From Rhizobium sp. RU36D (GTDB lineage: Bacteria; Pseudomonadota; Alphaproteobacteria; Rhizobiales; Rhizobiaceae): DNA of 64,000 nucleotides. The notes beneath the pieces are model-generated. The model searched no databases. It had not been told where the DNA came from and saw nothing but the letters and a program-made list of their open reading frames with translations. Shown here in pieces: positions 26,590 to 36,256 of this stretch; the first letter of the stretch is position 1, and every line of letters starts with the position of its first letter. Where the stretch lies: the NCBI RefSeq assembly GCF_900176345.1, contig NZ_FWXU01000003.1, forward strand, positions 124,001 through 188,000. The letters are read 5' to 3'. Both the position numbers and the translations under genes were made by a program.

Positions 26590-28851
26590 CTAGAACTCTT
26601 CCCAGTTCTCCCGTGCCACCGCTGTGTTGCCGACAACGGCAGGACGAGCCGAAGCACGCGCCGGCGCCGGGCTGCGTCGAACGTCCTGCACGGGCGGGCG
26701 GCCAGTAGCGTTGGACGCGGTGGCCGGGGCGTCGGTGCCGGTGCGGAACTGGCTGAGCAATTGCGCAAGATTGGCCGCTTCCTGCGCGAGGCCGGCAGAG
26801 GCCGCATTCATTTCTTCGACCATGGCCGCGTTCTTCTGCGTCGCCTGGTCCATGTGGTTCACCGCATGATTGACCTCACCCAGTCCCACCGATTGCTCAT
26901 GCGCAGCCGAGGCGATCGCATCCATGTGTTCGTTGATGGTCAGTACGAGGGCAGCGATTGCGGTCAGTCCGTCGCCGGTATCGTGCACGAGCTTGACGCC
27001 TTCGCTGACGGCCAGTTCGGAATTGCCGATCAGGTGCTTGATCTCCTTGGCGGCATTGGCGGAGCGCTGGGCAAGCTCGCGAACTTCCTGCGCCACGACA
27101 GCAAAGCCCTTGCCCGCTTCGCCGGCACGCGCGGCCTCGACCCCGGCATTGAGAGCCAGAAGGTTGGTCTGGAAGGCGATCTCGTCGATCACGCCAATGA
27201 TCTGGCTGATCTGCTTGGACGCATGCTCGATGCGCTCCATCGCCGTCACGGCATTGCCGACCACGACGCCGGATTGCTCCGCCCGATTGCGCGTGTTGCG
27301 AACGATGTCACGCGCTTCGCCGGTGCGCCGCGATGTGGCGGTCACGTTGGCGGTGATCTCCTCAAGCGCGGCCGCGGTCTCCTCAAGCGAGGCCGCCTGC
27401 TGCTCCGTTCGCTTGGCCAGGTCGTCGGAGGCGTGAGAAATCTCGCCCGAGCCGCCGCTGACCACATGGGCCGAGTGCCCGACCGACAGCAACACGTCAC
27501 GCAATTGCTGGACCGACGTGTTGAAGTCATGGCGCAGCGCCTCGAACTGTGGTGCGAACTGCTCCTGGATCTCGCACAGCATGTCGCCGGAGGAGAGGCG
27601 CTTCAGTGCCAGCGCCAGCGATCCGGTCGCCCGGTTGAGCCTATCTTCGGCTTCGGCCTCGGCAATGCGCTGGACTTCCAGACGATCAAGCTCGGCTTTC
27701 CTGCGGTTCTCCTCGGCTTCAACCTCAAGCTGGGCATTGCGGATGGCAGCCTCGCGGAACACCTCGACTGAGCGGGCCATGCCACCGATTTCATCGCCGC
27801 GATCGGCAAACGGGATCGGCATGTCGCGATCGCCTTCCGCAAGCCGGTGCATGCGGTCAGCCGTTGCACGGATCATCCGCGAGACAGCGCGAACCACGAA
27901 GAAGAAGAGACCCAGCACGACAAGCGTCACGCCGACGGCGATCACCGCCGCGCGGATGAAGCTGCTATACAGGCTGTCGAGCTTCTGTTGTGCGCCGGCA
28001 TTCAGCATCGCCGCCGTCTTCGGAATAAGCTCGCGCATCAGGGCCGCCTGGGCACCGGAAGCCTTGGTCCAGGCGCTACCGGCAGCCTCGTCAGGACCTG
28101 CGGGCGTATTCTCCTGGAGCTTGACGCGGCCGGTCGCCAGGGCCTGGCCGTCGGGACCGCTGCGGAACGCGTCGAACGGCTGGACGATCTCGGACGGCAG
28201 AAATTCGCGCATGATGGGCGTGAAGCGTTCACGCAGCCCCTTGGCATGCAGCGCAAAAGCATATTGCACCGGCTTCAGGGGTTCCCCCCGATAATATTGC
28301 TCGCCCTGGCGAAACTCGATCAGGCCGGAGTCGTTCACCTGCATCAGCGCATAATAGCCCTCGATGAAGCGCGCCAGTTGCAGATCGTTGATGGTTCCAC
28401 CGGAGCGGCGCACCAGCTCAAGGCCGGCCGCCGAGGCAGGCTGCAGCACCACAAGCGCTTCGTTGGAACTCTCGACGCCCGCATCCATGTTCTTGCGATA
28501 GGCTGCAAGACCGGGTTCCTTGCTGAGGATCAGGTTAAACGCGTTCTCGATGGTATCGTCCTTGCGCCCCTGCTCCTTCCAGGCGGCAAAGGCGCTCTTC
28601 AGCTCTACCAGCCCTTCATCAACAGCCTTGCGTCGGTCGGCCCGGTTCTCCGGCGTAGCGAAAGCCTCCGCCGGCAGCACTTGGGCCATGCGGCCGCCAG
28701 CCATGGCCAGCGTCTGCACCACCATCTGCTGGTTCAATTCGGCATATTGCTGGTAGCTCGTCCAGACTGCCGAAATACTCAGCCAAAGGAATGCGACCAA
28801 CGGTGCAAGAGCGATCAGATACAGTTGTTTGCGAAGCGACAGCGCAGCCAT
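26590..28851 (-). CDS. Methyl-accepting chemotaxis protein with C-terminal CheR/CheB tether
   Basis: A 753-residue chemoreceptor with the same layout as its neighbour: TM1 (about residues 9-30), a long periplasmic domain (about 31-285), TM2 (about 290-315), HAMP (about 315-370), MA domain (about 445-690) and a linker ending in NWEEF. The signalling domain is nearly the same as in the neighbour while the sensor halves differ strongly, the usual result of duplication followed by ligand divergence. The start MAALSLRKQ at 28849-28851 is the only one that keeps TM1 intact. Confidence 0.94.
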   Translation of the reverse strand: MAALSLRKQLYLIALAPLVAFLWLSISAVWTSYQQYAELNQQMVVQTLAMAGGRMAQVLPAEAFATPENRADRRKAVDEGLVELKSAFAAWKEQGRKDDTIENAFNLILSKEPGLAAYRKNMDAGVESSNEALVVLQPASAAGLELVRRSGGTINDLQLARFIEGYYALMQVNDSGLIEFRQGEQYYRGEPLKPVQYAFALHAKGLRERFTPIMREFLPSEIVQPFDAFRSGPDGQALATGRVKLQENTPAGPDEAAGSAWTKASGAQAALMRELIPKTAAMLNAGAQQKLDSLYSSFIRAAVIAVGVTLVVLGLFFFVVRAVSRMIRATADRMHRLAEGDRDMPIPFADRGDEIGGMARSVEVFREAAIRNAQLEVEAEENRRKAELDRLEVQRIAEAEAEDRLNRATGSLALALKRLSSGDMLCEIQEQFAPQFEALRHDFNTSVQQLRDVLLSVGHSAHVVSGGSGEISHASDDLAKRTEQQAASLEETAAALEEITANVTATSRRTGEARDIVRNTRNRAEQSGVVVGNAVTAMERIEHASKQISQIIGVIDEIAFQTNLLALNAGVEAARAGEAGKGFAVVAQEVRELAQRSANAAKEIKHLIGNSELAVSEGVKLVHDTGDGLTAIAALVLTINEHMDAIASAAHEQSVGLGEVNHAVNHMDQATQKNAAMVEEMNAASAGLAQEAANLAQLLSQFRTGTDAPATASNATGRPPVQDVRRSPAPARASARPAVVGNTAVARENWEEF

Positions 28852-28984
28852 GAGACCCCCATAAACGCAAATGGCAAATCAGCCACCCAACGATTGACGG
28901 TGATGCTATGGCGAGCAAATTAATATTTGCTAAATTATAAATTAATTAACATTTTGCTGTGGTTTCACCCGCAGATCTAGCCAT

Positions 28985-29016
28985 GAAAAAGGGCGAGCTT
29001 CGATGGAAGCCCGCCC
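28985..29016 (-). terminator. Terminator of ettA
   Basis: On the minus strand GGGCGGGCTTC, loop CATC and GAAGCTCGCCC are followed by TTTTT. It lies 27 bases after the ettA stop codon. Confidence 0.85.
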
Positions 29017-29043
29017 TCTTGATTGAAGACCTGTTCGTCCGGC

Positions 29044-30693
29044 TCAGCGCGTCAGGCGCTTGTAGGCCTGGCTGCCGGGGTTCAGGGCATCTGGGCCGAG
29101 ACGGCGGACCTTGTCCTGCTCGTAGTCTTCGAAGTTGCCTTCGAACCACTCCACATGGCCGTCGCCTTCGAAGGCAAGAATGTGGGTCGCCAGACGGTCG
29201 AGGAACATGCGATCGTGGCTGATGATGATGGCGCAGCCGGCAAAGGCTTCGAGCGCGCTTTCAAGAGCGCCGAGCGTTTCCGTATCAAGGTCGTTGGTCG
29301 GTTCGTCGAGCAGCAGCACATTGCCGCCGGCCTTCAGCATCTTGGCGAGATGCACACGGTTGCGCTGGCCGCCGGAGAGGTTGCCGACCTTCTGCTGCTG
29401 GTCGCCGCCCTTGAAGTTGAAGGCGCCGCAATAGGCGCGGGAGTTCATGTCGAACTTGCCGAGCTTGATGATTTCGGCCCCACCGGAGATTTCCTCCCAG
29501 ACGGTCTTGTTGGCATCGAGCGAATCGCGGCTCTGGTCGACATAGCCCAGATGAACCGTGTCGCCGATGCGGATCGAGCCGGCATCCGGCTTTTCCTGGC
29601 CGGTGATCATCTTGAACAGTGTTGACTTGCCGGCGCCGTTCGGGCCGATGATGCCGACGATGCCGCCCGGCGGCAGCTTGATCGACAGGTCGTTGATCAG
29701 GGTGCGACCCTCGAAGCCCTTCTTGATGCCCTCGAGTTCGATGACGACGTTGCCGAGACGCTCGGAGACGGGGATGATGATCTGAGCATCGCCCGGCCGG
29801 ATGTTTTCCGCCGCATCGACCAGCTGTTCATAGGCCTTGATACGGGCCTTGGACTTGGCCTGACGTGCCTTGGGGCTGGAGGCGATCCATTCCTGTTCAC
29901 GCGACAGCGCCTTCTGGCGGCCGGCCTCTTCGCGGGCCTCCTGCTGCATGCGCTTGGCCTTGGCGGTCAGGTAGGCGGAATAGTTGCCTTCGTAGGGAAT
30001 GCCGCGGCCTCGGTCGAGCTCCAGGATCCAGCCGGTAACATTGTCCAGGAAGTAGCGGTCGTGGGTGATCATCATCACAGCGCCGGGATAGTCGCGCAGG
30101 TGCTTTTCAAGCCAGGCAATGGTTTCGGCATCGAGGTGGTTGGTCGGTTCGTCGAGCAGCAGCAGGTCGGGCTGCGACAAAAGCAAGCGGCATAGCGCGA
30201 TACGACGACGCTCACCACCCGAGAGATTGTTGACGTCGGAGTCCTTCGGCGGGCAGCGCAGTGCTTCCATCGCCATCTCAACCTGCTGTTCCAGGTCCCA
30301 CAGGTTCTGGCTGTCGATGATGTCCTGGAGCTTCGCGCCTTCGTCGGCGGTCTCGTCGGAATAGTTCATCATCAGTTCGTTGTAGCGATCGAGAATGGCC
30401 TGCTTGTCGGCCACGCCTTCCATGACGTTCTCGAAGGCGTTCTTGTTGGGGTCGAGATGCGGCTCCTGCTCCAGATAGCCGACGGTCGCACCATCGGCGA
30501 GCCAGGCTTCACCGGTATATTCCTTGTCCTTGCCGGCGATGATGCGCAGCACGGTCGATTTACCGGCGCCGTTCGGACCGAGGATACCGATCTTCGCATC
30601 CGGGTAGAACGACAGGTTGACGTTCTCGAGAATCTTCTTGGCGCCATAGGACTTGTTCAGTCCCGACATATGATAGATGAACTGACGTGCCAT
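29044..30693 (-). CDS. ettA: Energy-dependent translational throttle protein EttA (ABC-F)
   Basis: Cytosolic ABC-F ATPase that binds the ribosomal E site and gates translation elongation by ATP/ADP ratio. The 549-residue product has two ABC domains: Walker A GPNGAGKST near residues 39 and 355, signature LSGGERRR and LSGGQRNR, Walker B LLLLDEPTNHLD and VLLLDEPTNDLD. Between the halves is the charged linker with the QAKSKARIKAYE stretch. Start MARQFIYHMSGLNKSYG at 30693 matches the family; an ATG 18 bases upstream is less likely. Confidence 0.95.
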   Translation of the reverse strand: MARQFIYHMSGLNKSYGAKKILENVNLSFYPDAKIGILGPNGAGKSTVLRIIAGKDKEYTGEAWLADGATVGYLEQEPHLDPNKNAFENVMEGVADKQAILDRYNELMMNYSDETADEGAKLQDIIDSQNLWDLEQQVEMAMEALRCPPKDSDVNNLSGGERRRIALCRLLLSQPDLLLLDEPTNHLDAETIAWLEKHLRDYPGAVMMITHDRYFLDNVTGWILELDRGRGIPYEGNYSAYLTAKAKRMQQEAREEAGRQKALSREQEWIASSPKARQAKSKARIKAYEQLVDAAENIRPGDAQIIIPVSERLGNVVIELEGIKKGFEGRTLINDLSIKLPPGGIVGIIGPNGAGKSTLFKMITGQEKPDAGSIRIGDTVHLGYVDQSRDSLDANKTVWEEISGGAEIIKLGKFDMNSRAYCGAFNFKGGDQQQKVGNLSGGQRNRVHLAKMLKAGGNVLLLDEPTNDLDTETLGALESALEAFAGCAIIISHDRMFLDRLATHILAFEGDGHVEWFEGNFEDYEQDKVRRLGPDALNPGSQAYKRLTR

Positions 30694-30951
30694 CGATAAA
30701 CTGCTCCGCAAGGGGGAAAATGGGGTTTGCCGCTATGTAGGCGAAACCGGCTACAGGAGCAATCACCAAGGACAAAATCTATCCTTGTCCGTGCGTCCTG
30801 TGCCGGCTGGGACATGGTCCGCGCGCCCTGTGCCGCTAGCTTTGGTCAAGCATCTGTGAATTCATGCGTTCATTGCGAGACAAGCCGACTTCGACCATTG
30901 CGTGAATTCGAAAAATCGCATTTGCTATATGTATGTCGAGGCGGAGGACAC

Positions 30952-31926
30952 ATGTTCAGCGAAACGAAAAGGTTCTCTAGCCCCAGTGGCGCCCTGCTCG
31001 CCTATCACCATCAGCGGGCCCGTGGCGAGGCGCGCGGACTGCTGCTGTTGAGTCACGGCATGATCGAGCATTCCCTGCGCTACGAGCCGTTTGCTCTGAC
31101 GATGGCAGCGCGCGGATATCATGTGTATGCTCACGATCACCGCGGCCACGGTGAAACGACATCGGCGGAAGCGCCGCTCGGTCGTTTCTCCGATCACAAC
31201 GGCGCGGAAAAGCTGATTGAAGACCTGAAAGCCATGCGCGACATGGCCAGCGTTGACCATCCCGGCCTGCCGATGCTGCTGCTCGGCCATTCCATGGGTG
31301 GGCTGATCGCGCTCAATACGGCCGCCACCCACCCCCGGGCCTTTCAGGGTGTGGCCATCTGGAACTCGAATTTCAACACCGGCCTCGGCGGCGTGGTCGC
31401 AAAGGCGGTCTTGCGCCTGGAGCGCATGTTGAAAGGTTCCGACGTACCCAGCGGCATCCTGCCCAAAGCCACCTTCGATGCCTGGGGCAAATCCATCGAC
31501 AGGGCGCGCACGCCGCATGACTGGCTGTCGAGGGACCCCGTGGAAGTGGACAAATACGCCTCTGATCCCCTGTGCCGCTTCGACGCAACGGTATCGATGT
31601 GGCTGGACGTGGTCAGCCTTGCCAGCCGCGGCGCGAAGCCAGGCATGCTGGCCCGGTTGCCGAGCGATTTGCCGCTACATCTGGTCGGCGGCGGCAAGGA
31701 TCCCGCGACCCGCGGTGGGCGGGATATCGCCTGGCTCGCCAATCGCCTCATTGGCAAGGGTTTTTCGCGGGTCACGCATCGTCATTATCCCGACATGCGA
31801 CATGAAACGCTGAATGAAATCGGCCGCGAGATCGCCATCGAAGACTTCGCGTCCTGGTGCGACCGCATCGCCACCCTTCCCGCCGCCCCAACCCGTTTCT
31901 CCGAGGTTCTTTCCGAAACGGAATAG
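30952..31926 (+). CDS. Alpha/beta hydrolase, monoacylglycerol-lipase / lysophospholipase-like
   Basis: A 324-residue alpha/beta-hydrolase (Hydrolase_4 / serine aminopeptidase S33 group). The nucleophile elbow is GHSMGG with Ser114; the oxyanion region LLLSHGMIEHSLRYEP and HDHRGHGET are typical of monoacylglycerol lipase and lysophospholipase L2 relatives. The conserved HYPDMRHETLNE supplies the catalytic His. No signal peptide. GGAGG four bases before the ATG at 30952 sets the start. The substrate is not known. Confidence 0.88.
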   Translation: MFSETKRFSSPSGALLAYHHQRARGEARGLLLLSHGMIEHSLRYEPFALTMAARGYHVYAHDHRGHGETTSAEAPLGRFSDHNGAEKLIEDLKAMRDMASVDHPGLPMLLLGHSMGGLIALNTAATHPRAFQGVAIWNSNFNTGLGGVVAKAVLRLERMLKGSDVPSGILPKATFDAWGKSIDRARTPHDWLSRDPVEVDKYASDPLCRFDATVSMWLDVVSLASRGAKPGMLARLPSDLPLHLVGGGKDPATRGGRDIAWLANRLIGKGFSRVTHRHYPDMRHETLNEIGREIAIEDFASWCDRIATLPAAPTRFSEVLSETE

Positions 31927-32059
31927 CCCCATGACGGAAAATCACGTGCACGCCCTGCCGCGGGAGGCTAGAGCGATGATGCCGCTCCGGCTGGGGTCAC
32001 GGAGGGCGGCATAGGCCGGCAAATGCGGCTTGATGATGCGCCCCGCGGAAAGGCCCGAC

Positions 32060-33262
32060 ATGAGCGACGGCACGACAGGCTTGCCTCCCCTCCATGGCAT
32101 CAGAGTTCTGGAACTCGCGCGCGTTCTTGCGGGCCCCTGGGCCGGCCAGATGCTGGCCGACATGGGCGCCGACGTGATCAAGGTGGAAAACCCCGGCGAA
32201 GGCGATGACACCCGCGCCTGGGGACCGCCCTTCGTCGAGGGCAACGACGGCGCCAACCTGTCGGCCGCCTATTACCATTCGACCAACCGGGGCAAGCGCT
32301 CCATCGCCGTCGACCTGAAGACGGAGGAAGGCCGCGAGACGGTCCGCCGCCTTGCAGCAAATTCCGACGTCCTCATCGAAAACTTCAAGCTCGGCGGCCT
32401 GAAGAAATACGGACTGGATTACGAGAGCCTGCGGGAAATCAATCCGCGCCTGATCTATTGCTCGATCACCGGCTTTGGCCAGACCGGCCCCTATGCGAAT
32501 TTCGCCGGCTATGACTATATCGTCCAGGGCATGTCCGGTTTCATGTCGATCACCGGAGAGCCGGACGGCCAGCCTATGAAGGCTGGCGTCGCGATCGCTG
32601 ACATTTTCACAGGCATCTATGCCGTCACGGCGATCCAGGCAGCGCTGATCCATGTGCTGAAGGGCGGCCAGGGCCAGCATATCGATATGGCGCTGCTGGA
32701 TGTCCAGGCCGGCGTGCTCGCCAACCAGAACATGAACTACCTCGTCTCCGGCAAGGCACCGGTGCGGCTCGGCAACGCCCATCCGAATATCTCGCCCTAC
32801 GAGGTCGTGCCCACGGCCGACGGACACCTGATTCTTGCTGTCGGCAATGACGGGCAGTTCCGCCGGCTCTGCGCCATTCTGGGGCTTGATGGCGTGGCCG
32901 ATGATGAGCGTTTCGCCACCAACAAGGCGCGTGTGGCGCACAAGGGGGACGTCCAGCGCCTCGTGACCGAGCAGACCTCAAAATGGGCGAAGCGGGAGCT
33001 TCTGACCGCCTGCGAAGCCAATGCCGTTCCGGCAGGCCCGATCAATTCCATCGAGGAAATGTTCGAGGACCCCCAAGTCAAGGCGCGGGGGCTAAGGATC
33101 GACCTGCCCGATGGCGACGGCAATCTCATCCCGGGTGTCCGCACCCCCATTGTCCTGTCCGAGACCCCCTTACGCTATACAAGGCCAAGCCCGCGCCTGG
33201 GAGAACACGGCGAAGACATCCTGGCCGAACTGGCCGAACTAGAAGGAAAGGCCACGAAATGA
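32060..33262 (+). CDS. CaiB/BaiF-family CoA transferase
   Basis: A 400-residue class III CoA transferase. Family marks: GIRVLELARVLAGPWAGQMLADMGADVIKVE at the N-terminus, GDDTRAWGPPF, and HIDMALLDVQAG with the catalytic Asp. Such enzymes move CoA between carboxylic acids, e.g. formyl-CoA to oxalate or succinyl-CoA to another acid. It overlaps the next gene, a thiamine-diphosphate enzyme, by 4 bases, so the pair probably acts in sequence: CoA activation then decarboxylation or carboligation. The acid is unknown. The ATG at 32060 was preferred over 32030 by homology of the first helix. Confidence 0.92.
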   Translation: MSDGTTGLPPLHGIRVLELARVLAGPWAGQMLADMGADVIKVENPGEGDDTRAWGPPFVEGNDGANLSAAYYHSTNRGKRSIAVDLKTEEGRETVRRLAANSDVLIENFKLGGLKKYGLDYESLREINPRLIYCSITGFGQTGPYANFAGYDYIVQGMSGFMSITGEPDGQPMKAGVAIADIFTGIYAVTAIQAALIHVLKGGQGQHIDMALLDVQAGVLANQNMNYLVSGKAPVRLGNAHPNISPYEVVPTADGHLILAVGNDGQFRRLCAILGLDGVADDERFATNKARVAHKGDVQRLVTEQTSKWAKRELLTACEANAVPAGPINSIEEMFEDPQVKARGLRIDLPDGDGNLIPGVRTPIVLSETPLRYTRPSPRLGEHGEDILAELAELEGKATK

Positions 33263-34911
33263 AGAAGACTGGTGGTCAATTGATCGTCGACGCGCTGAAA
33301 GCCAATGGCGTCAAGCGCATTTCCTGCGTGCCGGGCGAAAGCTATCTGGCGGTGCTCGACGCGCTGCATGACAGCGGCATCGACACCCTGGTCTGCCGAC
33401 AGGAAGGCGGAGCCGCGATGATGGCCGATACCTGGGGCCGTCTGACCGGCGAGCCCGGCATCTGCATGGTGACCCGCGGCCCGGGCGCCACCAATGCCTC
33501 TGCCGGCCTGCATATCGCCCGGCAGGACTCCATTCCGATGATCCTGTTCATCGGCCAGGTTGCCCGCGACATGCGCGAGCGCGAAGCCTTTCAGGAAGTC
33601 GAATACCGGCGCGCCTTCACCGAATTCGCCAAATGGGTCGGCGAAATCGACGACGCCCGCCGCATTCCGGAATTCGTCACCCGCGCCTTCGCCGTTGCCA
33701 CCTCAGGCCGGCCCGGCCCTGTGGTGTTGACACTCCCTGAAGATATGCTGGTGGACGAGGTCGAGGCTCCCGAGGCCCAACCCTATACGCCGGTGGAAAA
33801 CCATCCCGGCCCCGCCCAGATTGCCGAACTTGGCGAACTCCTGAAGACGGCAAAGCGCCCGCTCTTCATCATCGGCGGCACCCGCTGGAACGAGGAAGCC
33901 GTCGCGGACTTCAAGGATTTTGCCGAACGCTGGAAGCTGCCGGTGGGCTGCTCCTTCCGCCGCCAGATGTTGTTCGACCACACCAGCCCTTCCTATGCCG
34001 GCGATGTCGGCATCGGCATCAACCCAGCCTTAGCAAACGAAATCCGCGAGGCCGACGTGCTGGTGCTGCTCGGCAGCCGCATGTCGGAAATGCCGTCGTC
34101 CAGCTACACGCTGATCGACATTCCCTACCCACAGCAGACCCTGGTGCACATCTTCCCCGAAGCCGAGGAACTCGGTCGCCTCTACCGGCCGGATCTCGCC
34201 ATCTGCGCTGCGCCTGCGGAATTCGTGGATGCGCTCAAGATGCTCGAGGCGCCGGCTTCCCCGGCCTGGGCGGAGCGCACGGACGCCATGCACGCGACCT
34301 ATCTCAAGTGGTCCACACCTCCCACGACCGGCCCCGGCCAGGTCCATATGGGGCCGATCATGACCTGGATCGAGGAGAATGTCGCCGCCGACACCATCTT
34401 CACCAATGGCGCCGGCAACTATGCCACCTGGGTGCATCGCTTTCACCGTTTCCGCAAGTACAACACCCAGTCGGCGCCAACATCCGGCTCCATGGGCTAC
34501 GGCCTGCCGGCAGCCGTGGCGGCCAAACATTTGTTTCCGGAGCGGGAGGTCATCTGCTTTGCCGGCGACGGCTGCTTCATGATGCATGGGCAGGAATTCA
34601 TCACAGCCGTGCGCTACGGGTTGCCGATCATCACGGTGCTGGTCAACAACGGCATCTACGGCACGATCCGCATGCATCAGGAGCGGGAATATCCGAACCG
34701 CGTCAGCGCCACCGATCTGGTGAACCCCGACTTCGTCGCTTATGCCAAAGCCTTCGGCGGCCATGGCGAACTGGTGGAAAAGACAGAGGATTTTGCTCCG
34801 GCCTTCGAGCGAGCCCGCGCCAGCGGCAAGCCGGCGATCATCGAGGTCAGGCTCGACCCCGAGGCGATCACCCCCACCCGTACCTTGTCGCAGATCCGCG
34901 ACAAGAGCTAA
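33259..34911 (+). CDS. Thiamine-diphosphate-dependent enzyme, acetolactate-synthase-like
   Basis: A 550-residue enzyme of the POX/ALS/oxalyl-CoA-decarboxylase superfamily. Domains in order: TPP-binding N-terminal (residues 1-170, catalytic Glu in CRQEGGAAMMADTWGRLTG), central (about 190-320) and C-terminal TPP-binding domain (about 370-540) with GDGCFMMHGQEF and NNGIYG holding the metal-diphosphate site. It resembles IlvB-like large subunits but no small regulatory subunit is adjacent. Coupling to a CaiB-type transferase recalls the formyl-CoA transferase / oxalyl-CoA decarboxylase pair, yet the oxalyl-specific residues could not be confirmed. Confidence 0.9.
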   Translation: MKKTGGQLIVDALKANGVKRISCVPGESYLAVLDALHDSGIDTLVCRQEGGAAMMADTWGRLTGEPGICMVTRGPGATNASAGLHIARQDSIPMILFIGQVARDMREREAFQEVEYRRAFTEFAKWVGEIDDARRIPEFVTRAFAVATSGRPGPVVLTLPEDMLVDEVEAPEAQPYTPVENHPGPAQIAELGELLKTAKRPLFIIGGTRWNEEAVADFKDFAERWKLPVGCSFRRQMLFDHTSPSYAGDVGIGINPALANEIREADVLVLLGSRMSEMPSSSYTLIDIPYPQQTLVHIFPEAEELGRLYRPDLAICAAPAEFVDALKMLEAPASPAWAERTDAMHATYLKWSTPPTTGPGQVHMGPIMTWIEENVAADTIFTNGAGNYATWVHRFHRFRKYNTQSAPTSGSMGYGLPAAVAAKHLFPEREVICFAGDGCFMMHGQEFITAVRYGLPIITVLVNNGIYGTIRMHQEREYPNRVSATDLVNPDFVAYAKAFGGHGELVEKTEDFAPAFERARASGKPAIIEVRLDPEAITPTRTLSQIRDKS

Positions 34912-34919
34912 AAGCGCGC

Positions 34920-35312
34920 CTACTCTTCCGTGCGGCCGGAATTCTCCCGGTTGCCGGTATGGTGGCGCGACAAGGGCAAGGGCGGCAGCCAGGACTCGCG
35001 CCTCACTGTCCAGAGTTCGTAGGTCGGCTTAAACTGGTCGGGCGCATCGAGCGTGCCGGCATGCAGTTCGATCTCGTCGTCCGCCTCGATAAAGACTGAC
35101 GATCCGCAGCGGGGGCAGAAATTTCTGCCGCCATAGGCGCTTGTCTGGCCCTCGACCGAAAACGCGTCCTTCGGGACGATCGCGATCGTCGAAAAGATCG
35201 CACCGTGATGTTTGCGGCAATCGAGACAATGGCAGATGCCAACCCGATAAGGCTTGCCCCGAACCTTGATCCTGACATCACCGCACAGGCAACCACCCGC
35301 AATCTCGTTCAT
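34920..35312 (-). CDS. GFA-family (glutathione-dependent formaldehyde-activating) protein
   Basis: A 130-residue zinc protein of the GFA / CENP-V fold. The metal-binding pattern is visible: GGCLCGDV (CxC), CHCLDCRKHHG (CxCxxC) and FCPRCGSS (CxxC). The family includes the glutathione S-hydroxymethyl synthase Gfa, but most small members have unknown roles. AAGGAGG lies upstream of the ATG at 35310-35312. It is convergent with the thiamine-diphosphate enzyme gene, 8 bases apart. Confidence 0.88.
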   Translation of the reverse strand: MNEIAGGCLCGDVRIKVRGKPYRVGICHCLDCRKHHGAIFSTIAIVPKDAFSVEGQTSAYGGRNFCPRCGSSVFIEADDEIELHAGTLDAPDQFKPTYELWTVRRESWLPPLPLSRHHTGNRENSGRTEE

Positions 35313-35401
35313 GTCCGCGTCCTCCTTTGCGCCTCAGGAGAGCCCCGGGCAGCGACGCAACGGCATAACCGAAAATCCCGCCCGCGGGTTCCGAAACGAA
35401 A

Positions 35402-35429
35402 GAAGCCGGCGACGTTCATCACCGGCTTC
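35402..35429 (-). terminator. Hairpin downstream of ridA-like gene
   Basis: GAAGCCGG and CCGGCTTC around a 12-base loop, with TTTCGTTTC following on the minus strand and CTGATTTTT on the plus strand. It lies 25 bases after the RidA-family stop. Confidence 0.65.
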
Positions 35430-35453
35430 CTGATTTTTCTTGTCTTGCAGCGC

Positions 35454-35795
35454 TTAGATGGCGGCGGTGACGATGAACTCGACCTTGTAGGCCGGCGTTG
35501 CCAGCGGTGCGCCCGAGGTGGCGCGGGCCGGCGGGTTGGCCGGATCGATCCATGCTTCCCAGACGGCATTCATTTCAGCGAAGGTCGACATGTCAGAGAG
35601 GTAGATGATCGTCTGCAGGATCTTCGACTTGTCGGTGCCGGCGAGCGCCAGCAGGCGATCGACTTCAGCCAGCGCCGACTTCGACTGCTCGGTCACGGTG
35701 GCGCCTTCGCCGACCTGGCCTGCCAGGTAGACGGTGTTGCCGTGGACGACGGCGCCGCTCATGCGGGCGCCCGGCTCGATGCGCTTGATGCTCAT
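35454..35795 (-). CDS. RidA/YjgF-family protein
   Basis: A 113-residue member of the RidA superfamily, whose best-known role is hydrolysis of reactive 2-aminoacrylate and other enamines or imines. Visible marks: AGQVGEGATVTEQ in the N-terminal half and the active-site Arg in PPARATSGAPLATPAYKVEFIV. AAGGAGA lies before the ATG at 35793-35795. The trimeric fold is expected. The neighbouring DUF442 gene lies 43 bases upstream on the same strand. Confidence 0.9.
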   Translation of the reverse strand: MSIKRIEPGARMSGAVVHGNTVYLAGQVGEGATVTEQSKSALAEVDRLLALAGTDKSKILQTIIYLSDMSTFAEMNAVWEAWIDPANPPARATSGAPLATPAYKVEFIVTAAI

Positions 35796-35838
35796 GGATA
35801 GTCTCCTTGTGGTATGGAAATGGGTGGGCTGATCAGGA

Positions 35839-36177
35839 TCAGCCGCGCTGGCTCATGGCCAGTTGGTAGGTCTTGGTGGAACGGGCGCCGGAGCGGCAAT
35901 AGCCAAGCATCGGGCGGTCGAAATCGTCGAGCGCATCGACCATGTCGGCCACGGCCTCTTCGGTCACGCCCATCGGACCAACAGGCACATGCTTGACCTT
36001 GAGGCCGAGCGATTCGGCGCGCGCCGCGATCTCAGCGAAATCAGGCTGGCCCGGCTCCTCGTGATCGGGACGATGGCAGACCATCGACTTGAAGCCGAGC
36101 GCCTTGATCTGGTCGACATCCTCGACCGTGATCTGGCCGGAAACCGAATATTCGTCGTTGATCTGCCTGATATCCAT
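35839..36177 (-). CDS. TIGR01244/DUF442-family phosphatase-like protein
   Basis: A 112-residue protein of the beta-lactamase-hydrolase-like phosphatase group (DUF442). It has a dual-specificity-phosphatase-type P-loop GYCRSGARST with nucleophilic Cys near residue 95 and the family KSMVCHRPDHEEPGQP segment. In some bacteria this domain is fused to a sulfur dioxygenase-like metallo-beta-lactamase (Blh); here it stands alone. The ATG at 36177 was chosen over one 33 bases upstream because it begins the conserved MDIRQIN. Confidence 0.85.
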   Translation of the reverse strand: MDIRQINDEYSVSGQITVEDVDQIKALGFKSMVCHRPDHEEPGQPDFAEIAARAESLGLKVKHVPVGPMGVTEEAVADMVDALDDFDRPMLGYCRSGARSTKTYQLAMSQRG

Positions 36178-36256
36178 GGCCTTGCTCCCATCCGTTTTCG
36201 GGGGAAACATCTACGCTGCCGGGTCAGGTGCGTCAATCGCCGGCCGGGCGCTGCCC

